DNA from: Paenibacillus radicibacter
GTDB lineage: Bacteria > Bacillota > Bacilli > Paenibacillales > NBRC-103111
Assembly (NCBI RefSeq): GCF_024721995.1
Contig: NZ_JANQBC010000001.1
Span: 744,001-808,000 of the forward strand
DNA length: 64,000 nt
Reading direction: 5' to 3'
The notes beneath the pieces were generated by a model. It searched no databases, had not been told where the DNA came from, and saw only the letters and a program-made list of their open reading frames with translations. Shown one piece after another: positions 29,277 through 38,160 of the stretch. The translations under genes and the position numbers were made by a program. Each line of letters starts with the position of its first letter. Position 1 is the first letter of the stretch.

Positions 29277-30721
29277 TACACCGTAATCGACACAAACTTC
29301 GTCTCTAAGAAACCGTCCATCCCATAGACGCCGCCTTCCCGACCGATACCGCTTTCCTTCATACCGCCGAATGGCGCTTGGGTTTGTGTAGGTGAACCAT
29401 CATTTATCCCAACAATACCGTACTCCAATTGCTCTGCCATGCGGAAGCAACGACTCACATTCTCTGAATACGCATAGGCAGCCAGACCATAATTCGAGTT
29501 ATTCGCCATCGTAACAACCGAAGCTTCATCCTTGAAAGCAATGACTGGAATGACAGGGCCGAAGGTTTCTTCGTACACGATCTTCATCTCTTCATTCGCC
29601 TCTACAAGCACCGTTGGTTCGATGAAGAAACCATTGCCATAATCCCCATCTGTCAATCGGCTCCCACCATGAGCAACGCGCGCGCCTTGCGACATCGCAT
29701 CACGGATATGATCGAGCACTTTATTCAGTCCACGTTCATTCACGAGTGGTCCAATCTCCGTATCTTTCTTCCTGCCATCGCCAACTTTTGCTTTCTTCAA
29801 TCGTTCAACTAGCTTTTCTGTAAAAGATTCTACAACCGCTTCATGCACATACAGACGGTTCGCACTAATACACATCTGACCGCAGTTACGGAACTTGCTC
29901 TCGAATAAGCCTTCCACTGCCGCATCCAAATTTGCATCATCAAATACGATGAACGGCGCATGGCCACCAAGCTCCATGCTAACGCGCTTCACTTGCTTGG
30001 CTGCACCTTCCATCAGTAATTTACCAACACGCGTTGAACCTGTGAACGCAATTTTGCGTACTTTCGGATTATCAATGAACGCTTGACCGATTGACTCTGG
30101 CTTCCCTACGACCATATTCACGACGCCTTTAGGGAATCCTGCCTGTTCGAACAATTGGAACAATCGAATCGCGCTAAGTGGCGTACCTTCTGCTGGTTTC
30201 CATACCACCGTACAACCTGCCGCAAGCGCAGGAGCAAGCTTGCGTGCTGCCATATTCACAGGGAAGTTCCAAGGTGTAATCGCTGCGACAACACCAACTG
30301 GCTGACGAAGCACCATGATTCGTTTGTTCGAGACAGAGGAAGGCACGGTGTCTCCATATACCCGCTTCGCTTCTTCTGCATACCACATGAAGTTATCAGC
30401 AGCACCGAGAACCTCACCTTTCGCTTCACGCAGCGGTTTACCCATTTCTAAAGAGATTAACTCAGCCAATTCATCGCGATGATTGCGAACGAGTTCATAT
30501 AAATTGTATAAATACTTCGAACGCTCTCTTGCCGTTAATTGCGACCAGCTAGCGAAAGCAGCATGCGCTGCATCTATCGCCTTATCTGCATCCCGACCAT
30601 CCCCGAATCCTACAATACCTGCTTGATCGCCCGTAGCAGGATTCACAACCGTAAGTGTCTCTTCGCTTTCTGACTCTAACCACTCACCTTGAATAAAAAT
30701 TGATTTTGTCGCTTCCATCAT
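29276..30721 (-). CDS. NAD(P)-dependent aldehyde dehydrogenase of the phenylacetate cluster
   Basis: The 481-residue protein resembles succinate-semialdehyde dehydrogenases: VAAITPWNFPVNMAARKLAP, MELGGHAPFIVFDD (general base Glu), FRNCGQMCISANR (catalytic Cys) and EETFGPVIPV. It is the last gene after paaABCD. No paaZ (fused hydratase and dehydrogenase) is in the window, so this enzyme may oxidise the ring-opened 3-oxo-5,6-dehydrosuberyl-CoA semialdehyde; that role is inference. Its stop codon touches repeat copy 1. Confidence 0.88.
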   Translation of the reverse strand: MMEATKSIFIQGEWLESESEETLTVVNPATGDQAGIVGFGDGRDADKAIDAAHAAFASWSQLTARERSKYLYNLYELVRNHRDELAELISLEMGKPLREAKGEVLGAADNFMWYAEEAKRVYGDTVPSSVSNKRIMVLRQPVGVVAAITPWNFPVNMAARKLAPALAAGCTVVWKPAEGTPLSAIRLFQLFEQAGFPKGVVNMVVGKPESIGQAFIDNPKVRKIAFTGSTRVGKLLMEGAAKQVKRVSMELGGHAPFIVFDDANLDAAVEGLFESKFRNCGQMCISANRLYVHEAVVESFTEKLVERLKKAKVGDGRKKDTEIGPLVNERGLNKVLDHIRDAMSQGARVAHGGSRLTDGDYGNGFFIEPTVLVEANEEMKIVYEETFGPVIPVIAFKDEASVVTMANNSNYGLAAYAYSENVSRCFRMAEQLEYGIVGINDGSPTQTQAPFGGMKESGIGREGGVYGMDGFLETKFVSITV

Positions 30722-30746
30722 CGAATACCTCCAAGATTCAAATTCG

Positions 30747-31238
30747 TTATACCGGTTTCAACGCTTCAAATGGATTCTTGCACGATTTACAATAAAGAAT
30801 GCTGCGACAGGCTGCCGGACCGAATAAGTTATCTAAGGTGGTATAAGGGGAATTGCAGTAAGGACATTCGATTTCCCATGGATCTTCTGGATTGTGATTT
30901 CGTGGAGGCGGGGCAATGCCGAATTGCTTCAACTTCTCCCTTGCTGGATCGCTGATTCGATTCGATGACCATGCAGGGTCATACCTGAATTGCACCTGAA
31001 CTTCGAATACATGCTCTATACTAGAAAGCTTCTCAACAATCGCCAGGCGCATAATTTCCAGCGCTGGACAGCCTAGAAACGTAGGCAACACTTCGACTGT
31101 AATAACACCATCCTGCTCTTGTACGGCGTAAATCATGCCCATCTCTACCATACTCACTGGTGGAATTTCTGGATCTTTCACTTCATTTAAAAGCTTCCAT
31201 AACAATTGCTCACGCTCTACATTTGGGCTTGCTTCCAT
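30747..31238 (-). CDS. paaD: Phenylacetyl-CoA epoxidase subunit PaaD
   Basis: PaaD (also called PaaJ) supports the multicomponent epoxidase, probably in Fe-S or metal-centre maturation. The 163-residue protein has the MIP18/DUF59 domain (LLNEVKDPEIPPVSMVEMGM, LPTFLGCPALEIM) and a C-terminal zinc-ribbon: CPYCNSPYT and CRSILYCKSCKNPFEALKP. It lies 15 bp after paaC. Confidence 0.94.
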   Translation of the reverse strand: MEASPNVEREQLLWKLLNEVKDPEIPPVSMVEMGMIYAVQEQDGVITVEVLPTFLGCPALEIMRLAIVEKLSSIEHVFEVQVQFRYDPAWSSNRISDPAREKLKQFGIAPPPRNHNPEDPWEIECPYCNSPYTTLDNLFGPAACRSILYCKSCKNPFEALKPV

Positions 31239-31253
31239 GATCGCTGCACTCCT

Positions 31254-32096
31254 CTACCAATTCGCTGTAGGGTCCAACTTGTAGACAGCCGAGATGTTAG
31301 TGAGCGCACTAGCCAATTCTTCTGTATGCTGACCCAATCGTCCATTCACTTGTGAAACTTGCGGATCACCTAACCATGCGATGTGAAAAGCAGCAAATGC
31401 AGCTTGTGTTTTTTCATTGAACCGCTCCCGCATCACTTCTTCCGCCTCGATCAAGCCGTGCTTATTAAACGCATCACCATGTGCACCTAGGCTTAACAAG
31501 CCATCCAAGTCCTCCCACACGCTCTGAACTGCCTGAGTCATCCGTGCAGTTGCTTCCTCATTACTCGTAGCCAGCTGTTTCATCCAAGTTTGCCAATGCA
31601 TCATATGATAGCGATGCTCGGTGATCATTTTGCGAGCGAGATGGGCAAGAGGGGTAAATGACGAATCCAGCAAGGCATCTAGACGAATCTGTTTGTACAT
31701 GCCATACATATAGAAGCGCACAATCGCATACATCCAGTCATAGTGCGGCTGCTCCATATATCCCCCAGTGCCGTTCACTCGCTCTGCCAATATGCAGTTA
31801 CGGAATTGTTCGGGTGAACGAAGCTGTGCCAAATCATCACTGCTCCCTGCTCCAAGCTCTTCCAATAAGGTGTACAACATCACCGCATGCCCCATCATAT
31901 CCTGCGACATGGATGAGAATGCGACATCTTCTTCTATATGCGGTGCAAGCCCAAGCCATTCCGATCCCCGATAGGCAAGAATGAAATCATCATCTGCAAG
32001 TTGAAACAACAGTTCTTTCAAAGCTGCTGTATATTCCGGTTGCCCAGTGGCTTCATTCACCGATTCGATTTTTCTGATCTGGTTATTCGTATCCAT
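31254..32096 (-). CDS. paaC: Phenylacetyl-CoA epoxidase structural subunit PaaC
   Basis: PaaC is the non-catalytic ferritin-like partner of PaaA. The start at 32096 (AAGGATGG upstream, 2 nt after the paaB stop) gives a 280-residue protein; the frame back to 32150 runs into paaB. Landmarks are ALKELLFQLADDDFILAYRG, EDVAFSSMSQDMMGHAVMLY and EHRYHMMHWQTWMKQL. Confidence 0.95.
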   Translation of the reverse strand: MDTNNQIRKIESVNEATGQPEYTAALKELLFQLADDDFILAYRGSEWLGLAPHIEEDVAFSSMSQDMMGHAVMLYTLLEELGAGSSDDLAQLRSPEQFRNCILAERVNGTGGYMEQPHYDWMYAIVRFYMYGMYKQIRLDALLDSSFTPLAHLARKMITEHRYHMMHWQTWMKQLATSNEEATARMTQAVQSVWEDLDGLLSLGAHGDAFNKHGLIEAEEVMRERFNEKTQAAFAAFHIAWLGDPQVSQVNGRLGQHTEELASALTNISAVYKLDPTANW

Positions 32097-32098
32097 CG

Positions 32099-32443
32099 TC
32101 AACCATCCTTTAACTGGTTTTGCTCGTATCGTTCTTTGTGCAGACGCCACTTGGTTTGCAGATCACCATATCCCTTCGTCTCTCGATAACTCTTATTATC
32201 GAGGCGTTCCAGATATTGACGCTCTTCTGGGGGCATCTCGTGAATATGCTCCCGCTTCACAACCCAGATGTTGTCACAAGCTTCACGCCGCAAAAAGTTT
32301 TCACGAGCCATGGCCATCGCAATCTCATGATTCGGTGCAAGCAAGCTGAATTGATGCGTAAAATGAGCAGAAGGTGATTTGCGATTAAACACTTCAAAGA
32401 CGAAGAATCCATTTGATTCCTTAGACTGTTGATCCACACTCAC
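32099..32443 (-). CDS. paaB: Phenylacetyl-CoA epoxidase subunit PaaB
   Basis: PaaB is the small bridging subunit of the PaaABCE epoxidase. The 114-residue protein has FFVFEVFNRKSPSAHFTHQF and NIWVVKREHIHEMPPEERQY, and a C-terminal tail DNKSYRETKGYGDLQTKWR. It lies 6 bp after paaA and 2 bp before paaC. Confidence 0.95.
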   Translation of the reverse strand: MSVDQQSKESNGFFVFEVFNRKSPSAHFTHQFSLLAPNHEIAMAMARENFLRREACDNIWVVKREHIHEMPPEERQYLERLDNKSYRETKGYGDLQTKWRLHKERYEQNQLKDG

Positions 32444-32449
32444 TCCCCC

Positions 32450-33403
32450 TTAAACCGCATGATGCTGCTTAGACATGAGGGCATCGCGCACCCACTTGGC
32501 ATCTTCGTAGGATAATTTTCGTAGCTGCAAGCGCTGATCGGAACAAGGTCCATGACCGCTCACGATTTGCTTGAACTCATCCCAGTCTGGTTGCTGGTAC
32601 TGCCACATCTTAGTAGTAGGATCGTAGTGAATTGTCTCGTCTGGCAAGGTCAGTCCAAGATGGAATATTCGTGGTACATATTTTGTTAAAAAGATTTGGC
32701 GTAACTCTTCGTTCGTCTGTGTACGGATTTTGTATTGGATGTTGAGCTTCTGGTTGCTTGTGATCTTGCCATTATCAGGAGGTCCGAAGAACATAAGAAG
32801 TGGTGTCCACCAACGGGTGACGGCGTCTTGGAGCATTTGGAACTGAGCAGGTGTGCCTTCAGCAAGGGTGAGGACAATACTTTCTCCATGTTGGGCATGG
32901 AACTTCTCTTCGGCACATATTCGAGTTAGCGCGCGAGCATACGGTGCATAGGAGGATTCTAGCGACATTGTCTGTGTAATAATGGCTGCCCCATCGACTA
33001 GCCACCCGATAATCCCTGCATCTGCCCAAGTCGTAGCTGGCATGTGGAATACATTATGAAATTTAAGTCTACCTGTAAATAAATCGTTCATCAGGTCTTC
33101 ACGAGTTTTGCCAAGCGGAGCAAGCAGGTCTTCCACTACCCGCAAGAGCAATTGACCATGACCCATCTCATCTTGGACTTTCGCCATAATCGCGAGTTTA
33201 CGACGCAGCGTCGGGGCTTTAGGTACCCATTCTTTTTCCGGTAAAGCACCCATGATCTCACTAATGGCATGCATCGATATCAATTTAATGAGCTGCGCCC
33301 GATAATCGTCTGGCATCCAATCGTCAGCCTCGATTTTGTCGCCTCTATCGATTCGATCCAGAAAATGCCCCAGCCGATCTGCTTCAATTACGCTCATTTT
33401 CAT
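32450..33403 (-). CDS. paaA: Phenylacetyl-CoA epoxidase catalytic subunit PaaA
   Basis: PaaA is the di-iron subunit that epoxidises the aromatic ring of phenylacetyl-CoA. The 317-residue protein has the metal-binding pairs DEMGHGQLLLRVVEDLL and CAEEKFHAQHGESIVLTL, and ALPEKEWVPKAPTLRRK near the substrate site. ATG at 33403 or at 33397 is possible (GGAG 4 or 10 nt upstream). First gene after the promoter-operator region at 33417-33466. Confidence 0.96.
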   Translation of the reverse strand: MKMSVIEADRLGHFLDRIDRGDKIEADDWMPDDYRAQLIKLISMHAISEIMGALPEKEWVPKAPTLRRKLAIMAKVQDEMGHGQLLLRVVEDLLAPLGKTREDLMNDLFTGRLKFHNVFHMPATTWADAGIIGWLVDGAAIITQTMSLESSYAPYARALTRICAEEKFHAQHGESIVLTLAEGTPAQFQMLQDAVTRWWTPLLMFFGPPDNGKITSNQKLNIQYKIRTQTNEELRQIFLTKYVPRIFHLGLTLPDETIHYDPTTKMWQYQQPDWDEFKQIVSGHGPCSDQRLQLRKLSYEDAKWVRDALMSKQHHAV

Positions 33404-33416
33404 CACGCTCCAATTA

Positions 33417-33442
33417 TATAACGTTTATTTAACGTAATAATA
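33417..33442 (-). promoter_or_regulatory. paaA promoter with candidate operator (TAACGT direct repeat)
   Basis: The plus strand reads TATAACGT-N5-TAACGTA at 33417-33436. The same element with the same spacing occurs at 46062-46081 in the other phenylacetate promoter. On the minus strand an extended -10 (TGATATTAT, hexamer 33437-33442) abuts it, so a bound repressor would cover the transcription start. PaaX, encoded next door, is the natural candidate; binding is not shown. Confidence 0.6.
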
Positions 33443-33466
33443 TCATTGTGTTATGGTAAATAAATA

Positions 33467-33496
33467 GAGGTCTTTGTCTGCTTTTCGAAAAACCTC
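33467..33496 (-). terminator. Hairpin after paaX
   Basis: GAGGTTTTT pairs with AAAGACCTC (one mismatch), 20 bp after the paaX stop, followed by TATTTATTT. Likely a weak terminator separating paaX from paaA. Confidence 0.5.
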
Positions 33497-33515
33497 CATG
33501 TGGTTGTTTATATAG

Positions 33516-34346
33516 CTAATTCGCATCAGGGGCAGTTTCAAATAAATGGAGAAAATATCGCTTTGCACCTGGATCTAGCAACGCATAATAACTGCGGAAT
33601 AATGCATCCGCCTCATGCCCATTCCATAGCTCGGGTAGCAGCTCCTTCGGTAAGCCTGGATCGATGAACAAGAATTTCCGATACTCGTGAACAAGCTGTG
33701 TTTTGACAACAAAACAGTCACTGTCCTCGATTTCATGATTCTGCTCAATCTGATCGTGCAACTTCTCATAAGCTGGACGATACGTTTCAATAAAACCTGC
33801 ATACGCCTCATTGATCTTATCGAGACTCCAACACTTCGCTACTAAATCCTGCTCAGAACTCATGCCCATGTGCTCGGAGCTAAACAGCTCAATGCAATCT
33901 GCAATTTCGTAGGCTTCAGCAATCTCCTTGACCCGATCGGCTAAATTATTCGGACTAATCCAAAGGCTATTCGCCAACATACCATATCCGAGCCAAGCTA
34001 ACTCCTTGCGAAATTGATCTCGCATCGCCCGATTGTGCTCTGGAATGCTGTAGGTTGCCATATGCCACTTGCCATCCCATGGACGAGGTGCTTGCTTATA
34101 AATCCGGTCTGCTGCCTCATCTAAACGCTTCTTGCCCTTACCTGTCATCGAGTAATAAGAACGATTTCCAATTTTTCGCGCTGTTAACCATCCTTGGCTT
34201 ACAATTCGAGAGATCGCGACGCGAACCGCTTGCTCGGACATACCGAAGTTCGCCATTAAGCGTGTTAGACTGCCGACCCAGATTTCACCTCCGTGATGAC
34301 GTACATATTCTCCATATATAGTAAAAAGTAAGGATTGTGGCTTCAA
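33516..34346 (-). CDS. paaX: PaaX-family phenylacetate regulator
   Basis: PaaX is the GntR-like winged-helix repressor of phenylacetate genes, released by phenylacetyl-CoA. The 276-residue protein uses a TTG start (GGAG 10 nt upstream) and has MKPQSLLFTIYGEYVRHHGG, the HTH GMSEQAVRVAISRIVSQGWL (residues about 35-55), and the PaaX C-domain with WLGYGMLANSLWISPNNL. It has its own promoter at 34398-34426. Confidence 0.94.
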   Translation of the reverse strand: MKPQSLLFTIYGEYVRHHGGEIWVGSLTRLMANFGMSEQAVRVAISRIVSQGWLTARKIGNRSYYSMTGKGKKRLDEAADRIYKQAPRPWDGKWHMATYSIPEHNRAMRDQFRKELAWLGYGMLANSLWISPNNLADRVKEIAEAYEIADCIELFSSEHMGMSSEQDLVAKCWSLDKINEAYAGFIETYRPAYEKLHDQIEQNHEIEDSDCFVVKTQLVHEYRKFLFIDPGLPKELLPELWNGHEADALFRSYYALLDPGAKRYFLHLFETAPDAN

Positions 34347-34397
34347 CTTGATTCAGCTCCATTCGACATTTTCCGCAACTTGGTACAGTTGTCGTTC

Positions 34398-34426
34398 ATT
34401 ATACCAACAAACATTCGGTTGTTAAA
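34398..34426 (-). promoter_or_regulatory. Promoter of paaX
   Basis: A perfect extended -10 (TGGTATAAT) with TTTAAC 17 nt upstream, overlapping the end of the lpd gene. An AACAA-N8-TTGTT inverted repeat lies between the two hexamers and might be an operator. Confidence 0.65.
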
Positions 34427-35864
34427 GAATGGAGTGTTCCTTATTCACCACATGAATCGCATGCCCCAAAGCCGCTTCAGCCGCCTCTAACCACACTTCG
34501 CTCAGTGTCGGATGAGGGTGTATCGTCAAGCTCAAATCTTCCACACGTGCGGCAAGTTCAAGCGCGAGTATCCCTTCACTAATCAAATTCGATGCATCTG
34601 CACCTACCACATGCATACCAAGCAAGATATGGCTTTGCGCATCCACGATCACCTCAGCAAATCCTGCACTGCAATCTGTCGCAAGTGCTCTGCCATTCGC
34701 ACGATAAGGGAATTGACCGACTTTAATTAGATAGCCTCGCTGCTCCGCTTCTTCTCGTGTTAGTCCTACCCCTGCAATCTGTGGCTCTGTGAATATAACA
34801 TAAGGGATGAACGCTGAATCCATCGCGCTGGATCGACCACCGATCACTTCTGCCGCAATGACCCCTTGTTTCGCAGCTCGATGCGCGAGAGCGACACCTG
34901 GTGTAATATCGCCTATTGCATATAGATGCGGGACATTCGTGCGGCACTGTGCATTCACAGGAACATATCCGCGTCCATCCACATGAACACCAAGCTGATC
35001 GAGTCCAAGATGCTCAGTATTCGGTGTGCGTCCAATCGTGACGAGCACTTTATCCGACACCACAGTGTCTGTACGTTGACTGCCGATAGCGTTCACGTGG
35101 AGCGTCACCTGATTGTCCTGTACAACGGATTGTTCCACTTTCGTAGAGGTATGAATGACCATTCCCAGCTTCTTCGCCTGTTTCTCGACTTCTTTAACGA
35201 GGTGAGCAGACACTTGCGGCAATATCCGCTCTGCCATTTCAATGATCGTAACGTGACAGCCTAATTTGGCATACGCCATTCCAAGCTCCATGCCGATATA
35301 TCCGCCACCAATAATCGATAGTCGCTTTGGTAGCTCCATCAGCTGTAAGGCTACGCTTGAATCGAGTACATATTTCCCATCGATTTCAATTTCCCTTGGG
35401 ATAAAAGGTCTTGATCCTGTTGCCACAATCGCTTGCTGAAACTTGAATGTTTGAAAATCTGCCTTCGTCTCTACCCCAATCCGATCTTTGGAAAAGAAAG
35501 TCGCATGACCTTTTACAACGGTCACATTATTTCGCTCACACAAATGCGCAATTCCTTTTTGCAAAGTCTGAATCGTATTATCCTTCCAACCTTGCCATCC
35601 ACTCATGTCAAAATGCGCCTTACCCTCAGGCAAATGAATGCCCATTTTGTCAAGTTGATCAAGCTTATGAAACTGCTCTGCAGCATGAATCAGCGATTTC
35701 GAAGGGATACAGCCATGATTGAGGCATACACCGCCTAAGGATTCTTTTTCAATTAAGATGACCGATTTACCAAGTTGCCCAAGACGAATCGCTGCGGCAT
35801 AACCGCCAGGTCCCCCGCCAATGACGACAACATCGGTTTCAACTGCAATTTCTCCGACTACCAT
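34422..35864 (-). CDS. lpdA: Dihydrolipoamide dehydrogenase (E3)
   Basis: E3 reoxidises dihydrolipoamide on E2 with FAD and NAD. The 480-residue protein has the FAD motif VVVIGGGPGGYAAAIRLGQL, the redox disulfide GGVCLNHGCIPSKSL, the NAD motif SIIGGGYIGMELGMAYAKLG and the C-terminal catalytic HPHPTLSE. The start overlaps the E2 stop (TAATG). Confidence 0.96.
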   Translation of the reverse strand: MVVGEIAVETDVVVIGGGPGGYAAAIRLGQLGKSVILIEKESLGGVCLNHGCIPSKSLIHAAEQFHKLDQLDKMGIHLPEGKAHFDMSGWQGWKDNTIQTLQKGIAHLCERNNVTVVKGHATFFSKDRIGVETKADFQTFKFQQAIVATGSRPFIPREIEIDGKYVLDSSVALQLMELPKRLSIIGGGYIGMELGMAYAKLGCHVTIIEMAERILPQVSAHLVKEVEKQAKKLGMVIHTSTKVEQSVVQDNQVTLHVNAIGSQRTDTVVSDKVLVTIGRTPNTEHLGLDQLGVHVDGRGYVPVNAQCRTNVPHLYAIGDITPGVALAHRAAKQGVIAAEVIGGRSSAMDSAFIPYVIFTEPQIAGVGLTREEAEQRGYLIKVGQFPYRANGRALATDCSAGFAEVIVDAQSHILLGMHVVGADASNLISEGILALELAARVEDLSLTIHPHPTLSEVWLEAAEAALGHAIHVVNKEHSIL

Positions 35865-37153
35865 TAGACCATCTCCGCTATTAACATTTCTGGATTTTCC
35901 AAGAGTTGCTTGATCCGATTCGTGAATCGTACCGCCATCACACCATCAATAATCCGATGATCAAAGGATAAGGACATATACATCATCGAGCGAATGACAC
36001 TCTCATCTTGTCGCACGACATGGCGCTTCTCCACTTTATGCAGAGCCAATATGCCGACTTCCGGGTGGTTAATAATCGGTGTTGCATACAAGCCGCCAAT
36101 AGCCCCCACATTACTCACTGTGAACGTTCCACCTGTAATCTGATTAAGTGTCAGCTTGCCATCTCTTGCTTGTGCAGCTAACGCGCTAATTTCCTCTGCG
36201 ATTTGGAAAATCGTCTTCTGATCCGCATGCTTCACAACTGGAACGATCAAGCCATCCTGCGTATCTGTTGCAACTCCGATATGATAATACTGCTTGAGAA
36301 TCATCTCATTAGTAGCATCATCAATGGATGCGTTTAGCTGTGGGAACTCTTTTAACGCGAAACATAACGCTTTGATAAAGAACGGCAAGAATGTCAGTTT
36401 AATTGAACGCTGCTCAGCAATCGACTTCAGCTTACCCCGCATCGCGAGTAATCCATCCATCTCAATCTCATCAACATGGGTCACATGCGGAATGATCGAT
36501 ACGGACTTCACCATGTGCTCAGCGATCTTCTTACGGATGCCCTTGATCGGTTGGCGCTGTTCCACTTCTCGCGAATGATTCATCACTTCTGACACAATCT
36601 CATTCAGATCTTGTTTCGCAAAAATAGGGCTAACTTCCACCTCAACTACTGTCTGCTTCTGGTGCAAACTTGCCGCATAGCGCTGTACATCTTCCTCTGT
36701 AATCCGCCCTGATGGCCCTGTTGACGTTACCTGTTCAATATCAACCTTGAGCTCCCTTGCTAATTGGCGAACATAAGGGGTTGCTAGCGCACGCTTTAAC
36801 TTAGGCTGAAGCGCATGAACAGAAACGACTTGTCGATCTTCTTCCACACCAAGCACAAGCTTCTCTTCTGTCCAGCTAATACCTTCGACTTCAATGGCTG
36901 CCGCAACTTCAACCTCACTGTTATCATCTACGACGAACAATGTCTGCCCGACATGAACCGTATCGCCTTCAGCGAACAGAATCTTTTTCACAATACCGGT
37001 TACAGGTGAGGACAATTCTGCATTCACTTTATCCGTCTGCACTTCAACAATCGGCTGGTCTTTCTGTACTTGATCGCCTTCCTTCACTAGCCACTTCGAA
37101 ATCTCCCCTTCATGCATGCCTTCGCCTACATCGGGCAGCTTAAACTCCACCAT
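35864..37153 (-). CDS. 2-oxo acid dehydrogenase acyltransferase (E2)
   Basis: E2 is the core of the complex. The 429-residue protein has an N-terminal lipoyl domain (Lys in VEVQTDKVNAELSSP), a peripheral-subunit-binding domain (ATPYVRQLARELKVDIEQVT) and a catalytic domain ending FDHRIIDGVMAVRF with the catalytic His and Asp. It is most like branched-chain (BkdB) E2s; GGAGG precedes the ATG. Substrate is discussed under findings. Confidence 0.95.
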   Translation of the reverse strand: MVEFKLPDVGEGMHEGEISKWLVKEGDQVQKDQPIVEVQTDKVNAELSSPVTGIVKKILFAEGDTVHVGQTLFVVDDNSEVEVAAAIEVEGISWTEEKLVLGVEEDRQVVSVHALQPKLKRALATPYVRQLARELKVDIEQVTSTGPSGRITEEDVQRYAASLHQKQTVVEVEVSPIFAKQDLNEIVSEVMNHSREVEQRQPIKGIRKKIAEHMVKSVSIIPHVTHVDEIEMDGLLAMRGKLKSIAEQRSIKLTFLPFFIKALCFALKEFPQLNASIDDATNEMILKQYYHIGVATDTQDGLIVPVVKHADQKTIFQIAEEISALAAQARDGKLTLNQITGGTFTVSNVGAIGGLYATPIINHPEVGILALHKVEKRHVVRQDESVIRSMMYMSLSFDHRIIDGVMAVRFTNRIKQLLENPEMLIAEMV

Positions 37154-37176
37154 GAACGCGATCCTCCTTACCGTAC

Positions 37177-38160
37177 TTAGAAAAGAATAGTTTCTGCAAT
37201 CCCTTGTTTCACCCGTTGTTCAGACGGTAGGTAATCATCTTCAATCGCGAATTGCGGAACAGGAACGTCATAGCCTGTGATACGCTTAACAGGAGCTTTC
37301 AAGTAGACTAGGGCTTCATCGTTAATGAGAGAGATAATCTCAGCACCGATTCCCATTGTTTTATGAGCTTCATGAACAATAAGCGCTCGACCCGTCTTTT
37401 TCACAGAATCCACAATCGTGTCGCGATCCAGTGGGTATAACGTGCGAAGATCAATGACTTCAGAGCGCCATCCTCGCTCCGCTTCCATCTGCTTTGCCGC
37501 ATTCATAGCAACTCGCAGCATCGAGCCCCAAGCGAATATGGAGACGTCTTCCCCCTCTTGCACAACCTTTGCCTTCCCAAGCGGTACACGGTACAACTCT
37601 TCAGGCACATCTTCTTTAAAAGCACGATAAATCTTCGCTGGCTCTAGGAATATAACCGGGTCTGGATCTTCGATTGCAGCAATTAATAGACCCTTGGCAT
37701 CGTATGGATTACTCGGCACAACCACTTTAAGTCCAGGAGTATGTGCGAAGAACGTCTCAATACTTTCCGAATGAAGTTCTGGACCCCGAATCCCTGCACC
37801 ATAAGGCGTACGAATGACCATCCCTGCTGGGAATTGACCTCTTGTACGGAATCGCATTCTCGCTGCATGAGAGATAATCTGTTCTAGACCAGGTTGGATA
37901 AAAGCAAGAAACTGAATTTCCACAACCGGAATAAAACCACTTAGTGCAAGCCCAATCGATGACCCCACAATACCTGCTTCGGCAAGTGGCGTATCAACAA
38001 CGCGCTCAGCGCCATACTTCTCAATTAAACCCTCTGTTGCGCGAAACACACCGCCATTGACGCCAATATCTTGACCTAGCAGCATAACGCGCTGATCTTG
38101 CTCCATCTTTTGATCCATTGCTTCTGTTATCGCTTGTATGATGGTAATCTTACGGCTCAT
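37177..38160 (-). CDS. 2-oxo acid dehydrogenase E1 component, beta subunit
   Basis: E1 beta helps bind thiamine diphosphate and dimerises with E1 alpha. The 327-residue protein starts MSRKITIIQAITEAMDQKM at 38160, where the ATG overlaps the E1 alpha stop (ATGA). Signatures: MLLGQDIGVNGGVFRATEGL, EAGIVGSSIGLALSGFIPVV and IVHEAHKTMGIGAEI. The longer frame upstream is in E1 alpha and is rejected. Confidence 0.95.
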   Translation of the reverse strand: MSRKITIIQAITEAMDQKMEQDQRVMLLGQDIGVNGGVFRATEGLIEKYGAERVVDTPLAEAGIVGSSIGLALSGFIPVVEIQFLAFIQPGLEQIISHAARMRFRTRGQFPAGMVIRTPYGAGIRGPELHSESIETFFAHTPGLKVVVPSNPYDAKGLLIAAIEDPDPVIFLEPAKIYRAFKEDVPEELYRVPLGKAKVVQEGEDVSIFAWGSMLRVAMNAAKQMEAERGWRSEVIDLRTLYPLDRDTIVDSVKKTGRALIVHEAHKTMGIGAEIISLINDEALVYLKAPVKRITGYDVPVPQFAIEDDYLPSEQRVKQGIAETILF

